A stretch of 47,007 nucleotides of DNA from Rhodospirillales bacterium (GTDB taxonomy: Bacteria; Pseudomonadota; Alphaproteobacteria; Acetobacterales; Acetobacteraceae), in NCBI GenBank assembly GCA_025359905.1, contig JANYDF010000066.1:1-47007 (forward strand). Reading direction: 5' to 3'. Positions 6,750 through 16,420 of this stretch are shown in pieces (within the stretch, counting starts at the first letter, position 1; every line of letters starts with the position of its first letter). The translations under genes and the position numbers were made by a program. The notes under the pieces are model-generated. The model was not told the DNA's origin. It worked only from the letters and a program-made list of their open reading frames with translations, and did not search any database.

Positions 6750-7811
6750 ATGGCGGCAGCAGTGGCCGCAACGCTGGCGGGCGATCCCGGCGGCGGCTTT
6801 TCGCAAGCCGTGCTGGAACAGGCTTTGCGCCAGGACAGCGCGCTGATCGCGGGCATCGCCGCCTATCGCCGTCATCCGTGGCGGCGCGAACTGCCCGATC
6901 CGCCGGTGCTATGGAGCGAGGGCGAGACCCGGCTGCTGGATTACGGCGGCAGCGGACCCATCGCGCTATTCGTGCCCAGCCTGATCAATCGCGCCTATGT
7001 GCTCGATCTGGCGCCTGGGCGCTCGATGTTGCGCTGGCTGGCCGCCAACGGCGTGCGGCCGTTGCTGCTGGATTGGGGCTGGCCGGGGCCGGACGAGCGG
7101 CAATTCACCTTGACGGACTACATTGCCGGGCGGCTGGAACGGGCGCTGACTGCGGCGAGCGCCGATGGCCGCTTGGTGCTGGCGGGCTACTGCATGGGCG
7201 GTCTGTTGACCTTGGCGACCGCACAGCGCCAGCCGCAGCGCGTCTCTGGCCTCGCCTTGCTGGCCACGCCGTGGGATTTCCATGCCGCCGATCCCGAGCG
7301 GGCGCAGACCCTGGCGCGCTTGCTGCCGCTGCTGGAACCGCTGCTGAATTTCGCCGGCACGCTGCCGGTCGATGCGTTGCAGATGCTGTTCGCCATGCTC
7401 GACCCGTACGGCATCGCCGAGAAATATCGCGGCTTCGCGCAACTCGATCAGTCCAGCGAGCGGGCCGCCTTGTTCGTGGCGCTGGAGGATTGGCTGAACG
7501 ACGGCGTGCCGCTGGCCGCCCCGGTGGCGCGCGAGTGTCTGGACGGCTGGTATGGCCGCAATACCCCCGCCGCCGGTAAGTGGAAGGTGGCCGGGCTGGC
7601 GGTCGATCCGGCGGCGTTGCGGCTGCCCGCCTTCGTCGCGGTTCCGGCGCGCGATCGCATCGTGCCGCCGGAAAGTGCCCTGCCATTGGCAAGCCTGATT
7701 CCGGGCGCGGTGCTGCACCAGCCAGGGGCCGGGCATATCGGCATGGCGGCGGGTTCGGCCGCCGAGCGCGCACTGTGGCGGCCGCTGCGCGATTGGATCG
7801 CTGGCTTGTGA
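6750..7811 (+). CDS. phaC: Class III-type polyhydroxyalkanoate synthase (PhaC)
   Basis: A 353-residue alpha/beta-hydrolase-fold protein. The modified lipase box is GYCMGG with nucleophile Cys148, Asp302 lies in PARDRIVPP, and His329 in GAGHIGM. As I recall, the Allochromatium class III enzyme uses Cys149, Asp302 and His331 in a protein of 355 residues, so length and spacing agree closely. Other shared blocks are VPSLINRAYVLDL, LLDWGWPGPDERQFTLTDYI and ALEDWLNDGVP. Class I PhaC enzymes are near 590 residues, which argues against that class. PhaC polymerises (R)-3-hydroxyacyl-CoA at the granule surface. The start at 6750 gives the class III length; more upstream starts would overlap the preceding gene. 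Neighbours are a putative subunit gene, phaR and a thiolase. Confidence 0.85.
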   Translation: MAAAVAATLAGDPGGGFSQAVLEQALRQDSALIAGIAAYRRHPWRRELPDPPVLWSEGETRLLDYGGSGPIALFVPSLINRAYVLDLAPGRSMLRWLAANGVRPLLLDWGWPGPDERQFTLTDYIAGRLERALTAASADGRLVLAGYCMGGLLTLATAQRQPQRVSGLALLATPWDFHAADPERAQTLARLLPLLEPLLNFAGTLPVDALQMLFAMLDPYGIAEKYRGFAQLDQSSERAALFVALEDWLNDGVPLAAPVARECLDGWYGRNTPAAGKWKVAGLAVDPAALRLPAFVAVPARDRIVPPESALPLASLIPGAVLHQPGAGHIGMAAGSAAERALWRPLRDWIAGL

Positions 7812-7875
7812 CGGCCAATGGCCACCCGCGCTGCCGTCAGGCCTCGCCAGCGCCGCACCCGGTTGGCAGTTTGGG

Positions 7876-7884
7876 TGCGCTGCA
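7876..7884. promoter_or_regulatory. Candidate PhaR operator, copy 2
   Basis: The 9-mer TGCGCTGCA lies 46 bases upstream of the thiolase start and is identical to the one in the phaR / phaC gap. By eye I saw no further copy in the window. Binding by PhaR is inferred. Confidence 0.35.
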
Positions 7885-7929
7885 TCAAAATAACCGCTGG
7901 GCGGAAACAGCCCGCAGGGAGACGCGAGC

Positions 7930-9102
7930 ATGGACGACATCGTCATCGTAGCCGCCGCACGCACGCCGGTTGGCAGCTTCAACGGAGCGTTTGCCTCCGT
8001 CCCCGCCCATGTGTTGGGGGCGACTGCCATTCAGGCGGCCATCGCGCGCGCCGGGATCGAGGCCGGCGACGTGGATGAGGTGATTCTCGGCCAGGTGTTG
8101 ACCGCCGGCCAGGGGCAGAACCCGGCGCGGCAGGCCGCGCGCGCGGCTGGTATTCCGGACGACAAGACTGCGTTCAGCATCAACCAAGTGTGCGGCTCCG
8201 GCCTGCGCGCCGTGGCGCTGGCGGCGCAACAGATCCGCAGCGGCGAAAGCGCCATCGTGATCGCTGGCGGCCAGGAAAGCATGAGCATGGCGCAACACGC
8301 GGCCTATCTGCGCAGCGGCACCAAGATGGGCGACCTGCAGCTGATCGACACGATGATCAAGGATGGGCTGTGGGACGCCTTCAACGGCTACCACATGGGC
8401 ACCACCGCCGAGAACGTCGCCCGCGCCTATCAGATCACCCGCGACGAGCAGGACGCCTTTGCGCTGGCCAGCCAGCAAAAGGCCTCGGCGGCGCAGAAGG
8501 CTGGCCGCTTCGTGGACGAAATCGTCCCAGTCACCATCAAGGGCCGCAAGGGCGACACGGTGGTCGACCAGGACGAATACATCCGCCACGACGCCTCGGC
8601 CGAAGCAATGGCGCGGCTGCGCCCGGCGTTCAGCAAGGACGGCACCGTGACCGCCGCCAACGCCAGCGGCCTGAACGACGGCGCCTGCGCGCTGGTGGTG
8701 ATGTCGGCCGCCGAAGCCGCCAAGCGCGGCCTGACCCCGCTGGCGCGGATCGCCAGCTTTGCGACTGCGGGCGTTGACCCGGCGGTGATGGGCACCGGCC
8801 CGATCCCATCCAGCCGCAAGGCCTTGGCGCGGGCTGGCTGGGGCGCGGACGGCCTCGATCTCATTGAAGCCAACGAAGCGTTCGCGGCGCAGGCCTGCGC
8901 GGTGAACAAGGATATCGGCTGGGATACCACGAAAGTGAACGTCAATGGCGGCGCCATCGCCATCGGCCACCCGATCGGCGCTTCCGGCGCGCGGGTGCTG
9001 GTGACGCTGCTGCACGAAATGCAGAAGCGCGACGCCAAGAAGGGCTTGGCAACGCTGTGCATCGGCGGCGGCATGGGCGTGGCGATGACGGTGGAACGGT
9101 AG
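7930..9102 (+). CDS. phaA: Acetyl-CoA acetyltransferase (biosynthetic thiolase)
   Basis: A 390-residue thiolase with the complete active site: Cys88 (NQVCGSG) forms the acyl-enzyme, His347 (GHPIGASG) activates it, and Cys377 (CIGGGMG) acts as the base. NEAFAAQ is also present. Length and motifs match PhaA/AtoB, which condense two acetyl-CoA into acetoacetyl-CoA, the first step of polyhydroxybutyrate synthesis. The start is preceded by AGGGAGA. The 118-base gap after phaC contains a second candidate PhaR site, suggesting it has its own promoter. No acetoacetyl-CoA reductase (phaB) is in the window. Confidence 0.95.
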   Translation: MDDIVIVAAARTPVGSFNGAFASVPAHVLGATAIQAAIARAGIEAGDVDEVILGQVLTAGQGQNPARQAARAAGIPDDKTAFSINQVCGSGLRAVALAAQQIRSGESAIVIAGGQESMSMAQHAAYLRSGTKMGDLQLIDTMIKDGLWDAFNGYHMGTTAENVARAYQITRDEQDAFALASQQKASAAQKAGRFVDEIVPVTIKGRKGDTVVDQDEYIRHDASAEAMARLRPAFSKDGTVTAANASGLNDGACALVVMSAAEAAKRGLTPLARIASFATAGVDPAVMGTGPIPSSRKALARAGWGADGLDLIEANEAFAAQACAVNKDIGWDTTKVNVNGGAIAIGHPIGASGARVLVTLLHEMQKRDAKKGLATLCIGGGMGVAMTVER

Positions 9103-9110
9103 TTTACCTA

Positions 9111-9146
9111 CCGCGCGGCGCTATCCGCGCGGCGCTATCCGCGCGG
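9111..9146. repeat. Tandem 14-base repeat across the xerC stop
   Basis: The unit CCGCGCGGCGCTAT occurs at 9111-9124 and 9125-9138, with a partial third copy CCGCGCGG at 9139-9146. On the minus strand the repeat regenerates the last xerC codons and a TAG just past the true stop at 9135. Confidence 0.9.
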
Positions 9147-10073
9147 ATGCGTGCGCCGCCAGACTTCCATCAGTCTGGCGGTGTCCACCGACGTATAGCG
9201 TTGCGTGGTGGACAGGCTGGCATGGCCCAGCAATTCCTGAATCGAGCGCAAATCCGCGCCGTCGGCCAGCAAATGCGTGGCGAACGAATGGCGCAGCGCG
9301 TGCGGTGTGGCGTGTTCCGGCAGCCCGGACAGGCGGCGAAAGCCGCGCAGCGTGCGCTGCGCCACTGCCGGATCGAGCCGCGCGCCGCGCACGCCCAGGA
9401 ACAGCGGCGCGTCAGCAACCGGGCGCGGATGATAGCGCAGCCACGCGGCGATGGCCTTGCGTACCACCGGCAGCACCGGGACGATGCGCTGTTTGTTGCC
9501 TTTGCCGGTGACGCGCAGCCCCACGCCGGGGTCGCGCGGCACGTCGGCCACGTTCAGCGCCAGTGCCTCGGCGATGCGCAGGCCGCAGCCGTACAGCAGG
9601 GTGAACAGCGCCGCGTCGCGCGCCTGCTGGGCGGCGCTGTCCGACATCTCGCCGATGTCCTCGGCGATGGCGCGGGCTTGCTGCGGTTCCAGCGCGCGCG
9701 GCAGCGGCTTTCTGGCGCGAGGGGCCGTTAACAGGCGCACCTGCGGGTTGCTGACCCCGCGATGGCGCGCCAGCCAGCGGTAGAAGCTGCGCACCGCCGA
9801 CAAATGCCGGGCCCGGGTGGCGTTGCCCTTGCCGTCCATTGCCGCGCGCGCCAGCCAGGCGCGCAGATCGGCGGCGCGCAGCGTGGTCAGCGCCGCAAGG
9901 TCTGGTTCACCGCCAAGATGGTTGGTCAGGAAGCCGAGGAACCCGGCGATGTCGGCGGCGTAGGCCTCGACGGTCAGCGGCGAGGCGCGGCGTTCATGCG
10001 TGAGCCAGGACAGAAAGTCCTGCCGGGCGGCCTCGGTGCCAGCTTCACCGCCCAAGCGCCGCCGCCACCGCAC
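9135..10073 (-). CDS. xerC: Tyrosine recombinase XerC
   Basis: A 312-residue tyrosine recombinase. The core-binding domain lies at about 15-110 and the catalytic domain follows with the full residue set: Arg166 (GCGLRIAEAL), Lys191 (TGKGNKQR), His258 and Arg261 (HALRHSFATHLL), His284 (LLGHASLSTTQ) and the nucleophile Tyr293. Length and context fit the housekeeping XerC that resolves chromosome dimers at dif with XerD, not a phage integrase. The start codon is GTG at 10073, overlapping the end of the upstream DUF484 gene by 29 bases. This DUF484-xerC pairing is widespread in proteobacteria and supports the assignment. Confidence 0.92.
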   Translation of the reverse strand: MRWRRRLGGEAGTEAARQDFLSWLTHERRASPLTVEAYAADIAGFLGFLTNHLGGEPDLAALTTLRAADLRAWLARAAMDGKGNATRARHLSAVRSFYRWLARHRGVSNPQVRLLTAPRARKPLPRALEPQQARAIAEDIGEMSDSAAQQARDAALFTLLYGCGLRIAEALALNVADVPRDPGVGLRVTGKGNKQRIVPVLPVVRKAIAAWLRYHPRPVADAPLFLGVRGARLDPAVAQRTLRGFRRLSGLPEHATPHALRHSFATHLLADGADLRSIQELLGHASLSTTQRYTSVDTARLMEVWRRTHPRG

Positions 10074-10689
10074 GGCCGAGGAAGGTCAGTGCGCCCGCGC
10101 CCTGCGATGGGTCGAACGCGCTACGGTCGCGTGCCGCCAGCGTCAGCATGGCCGGGTAGCCTTCGCCCGGCACGCGGATCAGCACGTCGTGGCGGGCCAA
10201 TTCGGCGGCCTCGCCGTGCAGCATCTGGCTGTCGGTGACGTGGTCGCGGAACAGCACGGCGCGGGGTCCGAGCAAGCGGTCGCAGGTGCCGGCAGTCAGC
10301 GTCCGCGCGCCGGGCAGCAGCGACTCGATGCACAACGCCGCCGCGTCGGCGGCCAGCAAGGCGGGGAATTCGGCGGCAATGCATTCGGCCGGATTGCCTG
10401 CGGCAATCAGCGCCAGCACCGCTTCCTGCACCCGCCCGGCAAGTCCGGCTGCCGCGCGCCCAGCAGCCAGCACGCCGTCGGCGCGTTCGGCCATTTGGGC
10501 GGTGTGCACGCGCTCGGCGTGCAGCATCGCCGCCATGTGGTCGGCCAGTTTCTCGCCATGCACCCGTTCCGGCGGCGCCAGCCAGCGATACAGATCCGGG
10601 TGCTCAGCGAGAAAGCGCGGGTGCGCGCGCAGCCATGCCGCCACCTCGGCGGCGCCGGATGCGGGTTCGATGCGCGGCGCCCTTGGCAT
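10045..10689 (-). CDS. DUF484 family protein
   Basis: A 214-residue protein of the DUF484 family, recognised from the N-terminal helix VAAWLRAHPRFLAEHPDLY and the GAF-like C-terminal half ending FLGRAVAAAL. The molecular function is unknown. The family regularly sits directly upstream of xerC, as here, where the genes overlap. It begins eight bases after the fsa stop, so fsa, DUF484 and xerC form one minus-strand operon. No signal peptide or transmembrane helix is evident. Confidence 0.87.
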   Translation of the reverse strand: MPRAPRIEPASGAAEVAAWLRAHPRFLAEHPDLYRWLAPPERVHGEKLADHMAAMLHAERVHTAQMAERADGVLAAGRAAAGLAGRVQEAVLALIAAGNPAECIAAEFPALLAADAAALCIESLLPGARTLTAGTCDRLLGPRAVLFRDHVTDSQMLHGEAAELARHDVLIRVPGEGYPAMLTLAARDRSAFDPSQGAGALTFLGRAVAAALGR

Positions 10690-10697
10690 GGCGCGGC

Positions 10698-11354
10698 TCA
10701 GGCGATGGTCTGGCCGGTCTTGGCCCAGTCGGCCATGAAGGTGGCAAGGCCCTTATCGGTCAGCGGGTGGGCATACAGGCTTCGCAGCACGGCGGGCGGC
10801 AGGGTGGCGACGTGCGCGCCGATCTTGGCGGCGGCAATCACGTGCATCGGGTTGCGCACGCTGGCCACCAGCACTTCGGTCGTCAGCGCCGGGTAGTTAT
10901 CGTAGATCTGCACGATGTCGGAAATCAGTTCCATGCCATCGTAGCCGATGTCATCGAGACGGCCGACGAACGGGCTGATGAAGGTGGCCCCGGCCTTGGC
11001 GGCGAGCAGCGCCTGGGCGGCGGAGAAACACAGCGTGACGTTGACCATGGCGCCGTCCGACGACAGCGCCTTGCAGGCGCGCAGGCCGTCCGGGGTCAGC
11101 GGCACCTTGATGGTGACGTTGGCGGCGATGGCGCGCAGCACCTTGGCTTCGCGCATGATGCCGTCGTAGTCGGTCGCCGCCACTTCGGCGCTGACCGGGC
11201 CGGGGACGACCGCACAAATTTCCGCGATCACGTCGAGAATTTTGCGCCCCGACTTGGCGATCAGCGTCGGGTTGGTGGTCACACCGTCCAGCAGGCCGGT
11301 TTCGGCGAGCGAGCGGATGTCGGCGATGTCGGCGGTGTCGACGAAGAATTTCAT
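10698..11354 (-). CDS. fsa: Transaldolase / fructose-6-phosphate aldolase family
   Basis: A 218-residue short transaldolase of the TalC/FSA type. It opens [10 protein letters not shown], has the TTNPTL strand, and the Schiff-base lysine is Lys83 in [12 protein letters not shown]. The C-terminal [12 protein letters not shown] segment is also typical. Such short enzymes act either as transaldolase in the pentose phosphate pathway or as fructose-6-phosphate aldolase; sequence alone does not separate these reliably. AGGGGA precedes the start. It is the first gene of a minus-strand operon with DUF484 and xerC and is divergent from priA. Confidence 0.9.
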   Translation of the reverse strand: MKFFVDTADIADIRSLAETGLLDGVTTNPTLIAKSGRKILDVIAEICAVVPGPVSAEVAATDYDGIMREAKVLRAIAANVTIKVPLTPDGLRACKALSSDGAMVNVTLCFSAAQALLAAKAGATFISPFVGRLDDIGYDGMELISDIVQIYDNYPALTTEVLVASVRNPMHVIAAAKIGAHVATLPPAVLRSLYAHPLTDKGLATFMADWAKTGQTIA

Positions 11355-11433
11355 GCGTTTAGTCCCCTGTTGGCTGAAGCGCGGCGGTGCAAGCCACTGT
11401 CCGCGCGGCGCCGGATGCGGCAGACCTTATACG

Positions 11434-13638
11434 ATGGCCGGTTCAGACAGAAGGCAGACGGGTGAGAGCGGGACCGCAAAGCGGGTGCCGGTGCTGCTGC
11501 CGTACCCTTTCGCCGGGCCGTTCGACTACCGGGTGCCGCCGTCGATGCAGGTGCAACCGGGCGATCTGGTGCTGGTGCCGCTGAACCGGCGCGAGGAAGT
11601 CGGCGTGGTGTGGGACGGGGCGCCCGACGCCAGCTTGCCCGATGCGCGGCTGAAGCCAGTCTCGGCGCGGCTCGAAGCCCCGCCGATGCGCGCCGATTTG
11701 CGGCAACTGATCGACTGGATCGCCGCCTACACGCTGGCCGCCCCCGGCGAGGTGCTGGCGATGGCGCTGCGCATCAACGCGCTGCGCCCGGACGCGCCCG
11801 CCACCGGCTGGCGGCTGGCCGACGCGCCGCCTGAGGTGCGCCAGACCGAGGCGCGGCAGCGCGTGCTGGTGCTGCTGGCGGATGGCGCGCCACGCGGCGG
11901 TTCCGACATTGCCAAGGCGGCCGGCGTGTCGGCGGCGGTGCTTCGCGGCATGGCCGGCGCCGGGCTGCTGTTGCCTGCCACGCTGCCCGTAAGCCCGGCG
12001 TTCGCCCGGCCCGACCCAGCGCATCCCGGCCCGGCGCTGTCGCTGGCGCAGGCCGCCGCCGCCAGCGCGCTGCGCGATGCGGTGCAGGCCCAGGCGTTTT
12101 CGGTGACGCTGCTCGACGGCGTGACCGGCTCGGGCAAGACCGAGGTGTATCAGGAGGCCATCGCCGAATGCCTGCGCCATGGCCGTCAGGCGCTGGTGCT
12201 GCTGCCGGAGATCGCGCTGTCGTCGCAATGGCTGCAACGCTTCGAGCGCCGGTTCGGCACCGCGCCGGCGGTGTGGCACTCCGACCTGCCGTCCCGAATG
12301 CGGCGCATCACTTGGCGCGCGGTAGCGTCCGGCGAGGCCCCGGTGGTGGTCGGCGCGCGCTCGGCGCTGTTCCTGCCGTTTCCCAATCTCGGGCTGGTGG
12401 TGATCGACGAGGAGCACGAGACCGCGTTCAAGCAGGAGGAGGGCGTGGTCTACCACGCCCGCGACATGGCCATCGTCCGCGCCCGGCTGTGTCACGCCCC
12501 GGCGGTGCTGGTGTCGGCCACGCCGAGCCTGGAGACCACCGCCAACGTGGAAGCGGGGCGGTATCGCCGTCTGCACCTGCCCGACCGGCACGGCGGCGCG
12601 CTGCTGCCGCAGATCGGGCTGATCGACCTGCGCGACACGCCGCCCGAGCGCGGGCAATTCCTCGCCCCGCCGCTGATCAAGGCCATCGCGGAAACCCTGG
12701 CGCGCGGCGAACAGGCGATGCTGTTCCTCAACCGCCGGGGCTACGCGCCGCTGACGTTGTGCCGCCGCTGCGGGCATCGCATCCAGTGCCCGAATTGCAC
12801 CGCGTGGCTGGTCGAACACCGCGCCCGCAAGCAGTTGCAATGCCACCATTGCGGCCATACCGAAGCCATCCCGCCGCTGTGCCCGGACTGTGGCGCGGAG
12901 CACAGCCTGACCGCTGTCGGGCCCGGCATCGAGCGCATTACCGAGGAAGCCGCCGCCTGCTTTCCGGCGGCGCGGCGGCTGGTGATGGCCAGCGACACAC
13001 TGCCCGGCCCGCATGCCGCAGCCGAGGCGGCGCGGGCGATCGAGGCGCGCGAGGTCGATCTGATTATCGGCACGCAAATTGTTGCCAAGGGCTGGCATTT
13101 TCCGCATCTGACCCTGGTCGGCGTGGTCGATGCCGATCTCGGCCTCGCCGGTGGCGACCTGCGCGCCGCCGAGCGCACCGTGCAGTTGTTGCATCAGGTC
13201 TCCGGCCGCGCCGGGCGGGCGGAGGCACCGGGGCGGGTGCTGTTGCAAACCTTCTCGCCCGAGCATCCGGTGATGCAGGCGCTGCTGGCGGGCGATCTGC
13301 CGCGCTTCATGGCGGGCGAGGCGGCCCAGCGCCGCCCAGGCAACTGGCCACCGTATGGCAGGCTGGCGGCGATCATCGTCAGCGCCGGCACGGCGGACGC
13401 GGCCGATATTTGCGCCCGCGATCTGGCGCGCGCTGCGCCGCATGGCGACGGGATTTTGGTGCTCGGCCCCGCCCCGGCCCCGCTGGCCATTCTGCGCGGG
13501 CGGCACCGGCGGCGGCTGTTGCTGAAAACCCGGCGCGAAATTGCGGTGCAGCCGTTGCTGCGCGCCTGGATTCCTCAGGTGGCGGCGAAAGGCTCGGTTA
13601 GAATCGATATTGACGTTGATCCGATGAGCTTTCTGTAG
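11434..13638 (+). CDS. priA: Primosomal protein N' (replication restart helicase PriA)
   Basis: A protein of about 734 residues. The N-terminal 3'-end-binding domain ([18 protein letters not shown]) is followed by the helicase core with Walker A GSGKTE at about 232-237, the DEEH box in [15 protein letters not shown], and eight zinc-binding cysteines between about 443 and 490 (CRRCGH, CPNC, CHHCGH, CPDCG). The end [13 protein letters not shown] is the standard PriA terminus. PriA reloads the replisome at collapsed forks. The start is uncertain: no good ribosome-binding site precedes the ATG at 11434, and the GTG at 11485 just before PVLLPYPF is an alternative. Its last 41 bases overlap the end of the convergent restriction-like gene. 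Confidence 0.95.
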   Translation: MAGSDRRQTGESGTAKRVPVLLPYPFAGPFDYRVPPSMQVQPGDLVLVPLNRREEVGVVWDGAPDASLPDARLKPVSARLEAPPMRADLRQLIDWIAAYTLAAPGEVLAMALRINALRPDAPATGWRLADAPPEVRQTEARQRVLVLLADGAPRGGSDIAKAAGVSAAVLRGMAGAGLLLPATLPVSPAFARPDPAHPGPALSLAQAAAASALRDAVQAQAFSVTLLDGVTGSGKTEVYQEAIAECLRHGRQALVLLPEIALSSQWLQRFERRFGTAPAVWHSDLPSRMRRITWRAVASGEAPVVVGARSALFLPFPNLGLVVIDEEHETAFKQEEGVVYHARDMAIVRARLCHAPAVLVSATPSLETTANVEAGRYRRLHLPDRHGGALLPQIGLIDLRDTPPERGQFLAPPLIKAIAETLARGEQAMLFLNRRGYAPLTLCRRCGHRIQCPNCTAWLVEHRARKQLQCHHCGHTEAIPPLCPDCGAEHSLTAVGPGIERITEEAAACFPAARRLVMASDTLPGPHAAAEAARAIEAREVDLIIGTQIVAKGWHFPHLTLVGVVDADLGLAGGDLRAAERTVQLLHQVSGRAGRAEAPGRVLLQTFSPEHPVMQALLAGDLPRFMAGEAAQRRPGNWPPYGRLAAIIVSAGTADAADICARDLARAAPHGDGILVLGPAPAPLAILRGRHRRRLLLKTRREIAVQPLLRAWIPQVAAKGSVRIDIDVDPMSFL

Positions 13639-14731
13639 CCGCTTCGGTCACCCCGATGGCCGCCGCCATCTTGGCGTTCCACGCCACTTTCAACTCGCCC
13701 GGCTGCGGTTCCAGCAGCGCCAGCATGTGCGCCTGAAAATTGGCCCGCCCGGCTTGCCCGAGCGTTGCCAGCGTATTGACCAGCCACTCCGCCAGCAGCA
13801 CGAAATTGATCTCGTGACCCACGGCGGTATAGCTGCGCGCCGCCGCGCGGGCGGTTTCCAGCGGGGCCGCTGTGGTGACGATCAGGTAGTCGGTGACGCT
13901 GTTCGGGCTGATTTTCTGTTCGAAAATCGCCGTCACCCGGCTGGCATCGACGACACGCTCGGTGACTTCGACGCCGAGCACGGTCGCATCGTCCCGCCGC
14001 ACGGTGATGTCGCCGACCGCGCCGGAGCTTTTGTCGGCGACGTTGATGCCCTGGAAATCCACCGTCCAGCCGAGGCCGTGGCAGTCGCTGAGTGTTTGGA
14101 ACAGCGCGGTGGCGAGCAGGGCGGCGAACCGGCCGCCGCTTTTCACGCCGAGCAGGCCATCGATGAGCCGGCCGAGTTGCACCAGATTCGGCTTGGCGAT
14201 GCGCGCCAGCGTCAGCCGCCCGGCTTCGCGCAGTTCGACGAAGCGATACAGCAGCAGCGTCAGGTAGTCCGTCGCGGCCTGCGGTGCTGCGTCCGCCAGG
14301 AAGCCCACCACATCGACCAGTGCGGCAAAACCGTCCTTGTCGCGCTGGATGCGCGGTTCGCCGCCGGGCACGAAGCGCGCGCCGCCGCGCAGCGACGACA
14401 GATACGGCCCGGCCGAGCAGGGTATGGCGTGCTCGCGCAGGAACGGCGTGATCACTTGATCGGCAAGGCTGCGCCCGCTGAACGAGGCCGCGCCACTTTC
14501 GGTCGATGGCAGCCGCACATCGATGCGCGGATCGGCCAGCCGCGCCACTGCACAGCCTAGCAGCGCCTCGCGGTAGGCCTGGGTGGCGGAGGCGAACAGC
14601 CGCTGGGTGGCCACTTCGACCGCTGGCGAGGCGGCCAGCGGTGTCGCGGCATCGCGATAAGCGGCTTCGGCGGCTTGCAGGGCGGCGGCGAGGATTTCGC
14701 GGGCTCGCGCAGGCTCGATGGGAAGGGCCAT
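13598..14731 (-). CDS. Putative type II restriction endonuclease (SacI-like)
   Basis: A 377-residue protein that follows a DNA methylase gene by 10 bases on the same strand. Its pattern resembles the SacI-type endonuclease family as I remember it: [27 protein letters not shown], and a later GDITVRRDD...GVEVTER block. That block could supply the acidic pair of a PD-(D/E)XK-like site (Asp241, Glu255), but the usual lysine is Thr257, which is unusual. The family call is tentative; the methylase partner is the stronger reason to call it a nuclease. The C-terminal 13 residues are encoded antisense to the end of priA, as the two stop codons are crossed by 41 bases. Confidence 0.55.
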   Translation of the reverse strand: MALPIEPARAREILAAALQAAEAAYRDAATPLAASPAVEVATQRLFASATQAYREALLGCAVARLADPRIDVRLPSTESGAASFSGRSLADQVITPFLREHAIPCSAGPYLSSLRGGARFVPGGEPRIQRDKDGFAALVDVVGFLADAAPQAATDYLTLLLYRFVELREAGRLTLARIAKPNLVQLGRLIDGLLGVKSGGRFAALLATALFQTLSDCHGLGWTVDFQGINVADKSSGAVGDITVRRDDATVLGVEVTERVVDASRVTAIFEQKISPNSVTDYLIVTTAAPLETARAAARSYTAVGHEINFVLLAEWLVNTLATLGQAGRANFQAHMLALLEPQPGELKVAWNAKMAAAIGVTEAATESSSDQRQYRF

Positions 14732-14741
14732 GGCTTGGCGG

Positions 14742-15614
14742 CTAGTAGTTCATCCAAACGCACTCGAAGCGCAGTTGCTTGACCGAGTGCGCCTGCTTGG
14801 CGGTGGCGTCGAACCGGCGCCAGCCCTGATACAGCCGGTCCATCAGCGCGTTGCGGTAGCCGGAAATCGCCACCTTGCCCACGCAGCGGCGCAGGGCGGC
14901 AGCCAGTTCGATATGCTCGCCGTCGGCCATCTCGTAGCCATAGGCCGCGTTGTCGCCGCGCGTGCCGTGCAGATAGGGCGGATCGCAATAAAACAGCGTG
15001 GTGGGGTTGTCGTACAGCCGGATGATGTCCAGCGCCGGGCGGTTTTCGATCTGCACCCGCAGCAGGCGCTGGGCGATATCACTGAGGCCCTCCACGCCGC
15101 CGAGCCAGCGCGACACCACGCCGGACATGCCGGCGCGGCTGGTGTCCTTGCAGTTGGCCCAGCGGCCCAGGGTCGCACTTTGCGCCAAGCCGGTGCGGGT
15201 CTGCCGCGCCAGCACGTAAAACCGCCGCGCGCGTTCCAGCCGCGACACGCCGCGCCCGCTGGCGGTGATGGCGGTGTGGAATTCCTCGCGCGAAAATGGG
15301 GTCAGCGCGATGGCGCGTTGCAGTTCCTCGCCGTGGTCGCGCAGCACGCGGAAAAAATTTACCACCTCGCCATCGACGTCGTTGTACGTCTCGACCGGCG
15401 AGGGCGGGCGGTTCAGCAGCACGGCGGCAGACCCGGCGAACGGCTCGCAATAATGGTGGGCAGCGGGGAGCAGCGGCAGCAGCCAGTCCAGGTGATTGAA
15501 CTTGCCGCCGTACCAGCCGAACACAATTCGCTTGCGCTTGCTGCGCGCCAAAGCGGTCGGTAACTGCTCGGCTTCCGGCGCATCCAGATAAATCGGAGAC
15601 AACGACCGGCCCAT
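14742..15614 (-). CDS. DNA N6-adenine methyltransferase, D12 (Dam-like) class
   Basis: A 290-residue methyltransferase. The N-terminal FGWYGGK and the YCEPFAGSAAVLL block form the S-adenosylmethionine site, and the catalytic motif is DPPY at 211-214. The order of motifs (SAM site first, DPPY later) is that of the D12/Dam alpha group, which methylates adenine N6. It is the first gene of a minus-strand pair with a putative endonuclease, so it is most likely the protective half of a type II restriction-modification system rather than a solitary regulator. Target specificity cannot be read from the sequence. The start at 15614 (MGRSLSPIY) leaves a 237-base gap to atpH; the frame stays open upstream but that extension is antisense to atpH. 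Confidence 0.88.
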   Translation of the reverse strand: MGRSLSPIYLDAPEAEQLPTALARSKRKRIVFGWYGGKFNHLDWLLPLLPAAHHYCEPFAGSAAVLLNRPPSPVETYNDVDGEVVNFFRVLRDHGEELQRAIALTPFSREEFHTAITASGRGVSRLERARRFYVLARQTRTGLAQSATLGRWANCKDTSRAGMSGVVSRWLGGVEGLSDIAQRLLRVQIENRPALDIIRLYDNPTTLFYCDPPYLHGTRGDNAAYGYEMADGEHIELAAALRRCVGKVAISGYRNALMDRLYQGWRRFDATAKQAHSVKQLRFECVWMNY

Positions 15615-15851
15615 CGCCACCTCTGGTGCGTGCAGCGGCACACATAGCCGTACCGCCGAAACCGCGCCAATGCCGGGGTGCCCAAACGGCGATTTCTGAT
15701 GGCTGACATGCCTGCGCCAGACAAACGAACCGCATTGATGCACTGCGACGTGTTGCGTGACCCCAGACCCCATGCTAGACGCCCGGCGCCAGCGGAACCG
15801 GCTGGCACGGAAATTCGGCTGCCTCGGCGGCCTAAGCAGGAACACCCCATC

Positions 15852-16420
15852 GTGGCGTCTGGCGGCACGACAGTCTCTACCGGCGGCGGCGTGGCGGATC
15901 GCTATGCAGCGGCCCTTTATGCCCTGGCCAGCGATCAGCACGCGCTCGATCTGGTTGTCGATCAGATGGACCGGCTTGGCCGGACCATCGACGCCAGCCC
16001 GGATCTGCGCCGTCTGCTCGACAGCCCGCTGATCGACGTGGCGACGGCGCACAAGGCGTCGAACGCCGTGTTGCAGTCGGAGGGGTTCCCGAAGCTGGTG
16101 CAGGATTTCGTCGGCGTCGTGGTGGTCAATCGCCGCCTGAACGCGCTGCGCGGCATCGTGCGCGCCTTTGCCGCCCTGGTCGCGCAAAAGCGCGGCGTAG
16201 TGGTGGCGCATGTGCAGTCGGCGCACCCGCTGACCGACGTGCAAGAACAGCAATTGCGTGCCCGGCTGATCGAAGCCGGGTATGGCAATGTGGATATTCA
16301 AAAGAGCGTAGACCCCGGCCTGCTGGGCGGCCTGGTTGTGCGCATTGGCGCCCGCTTGTTTGACTCGAGCCTCAAGTCCCGGCTGCAGCGCCTGCAATAC
16401 GCCATGAAGGGAGCCGCCTG

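Noticed and set aside
9135-10073. Mobile-element integrase
   Set aside because: Length, motif set and DUF484 neighbour fit housekeeping XerC; no att sites or phage genes are near.
15615-16397. N-terminal extension of the adenine methylase
   Set aside because: The frame stays open upstream but is antisense to atpH and lacks methylase motifs; the 290-residue form is complete.
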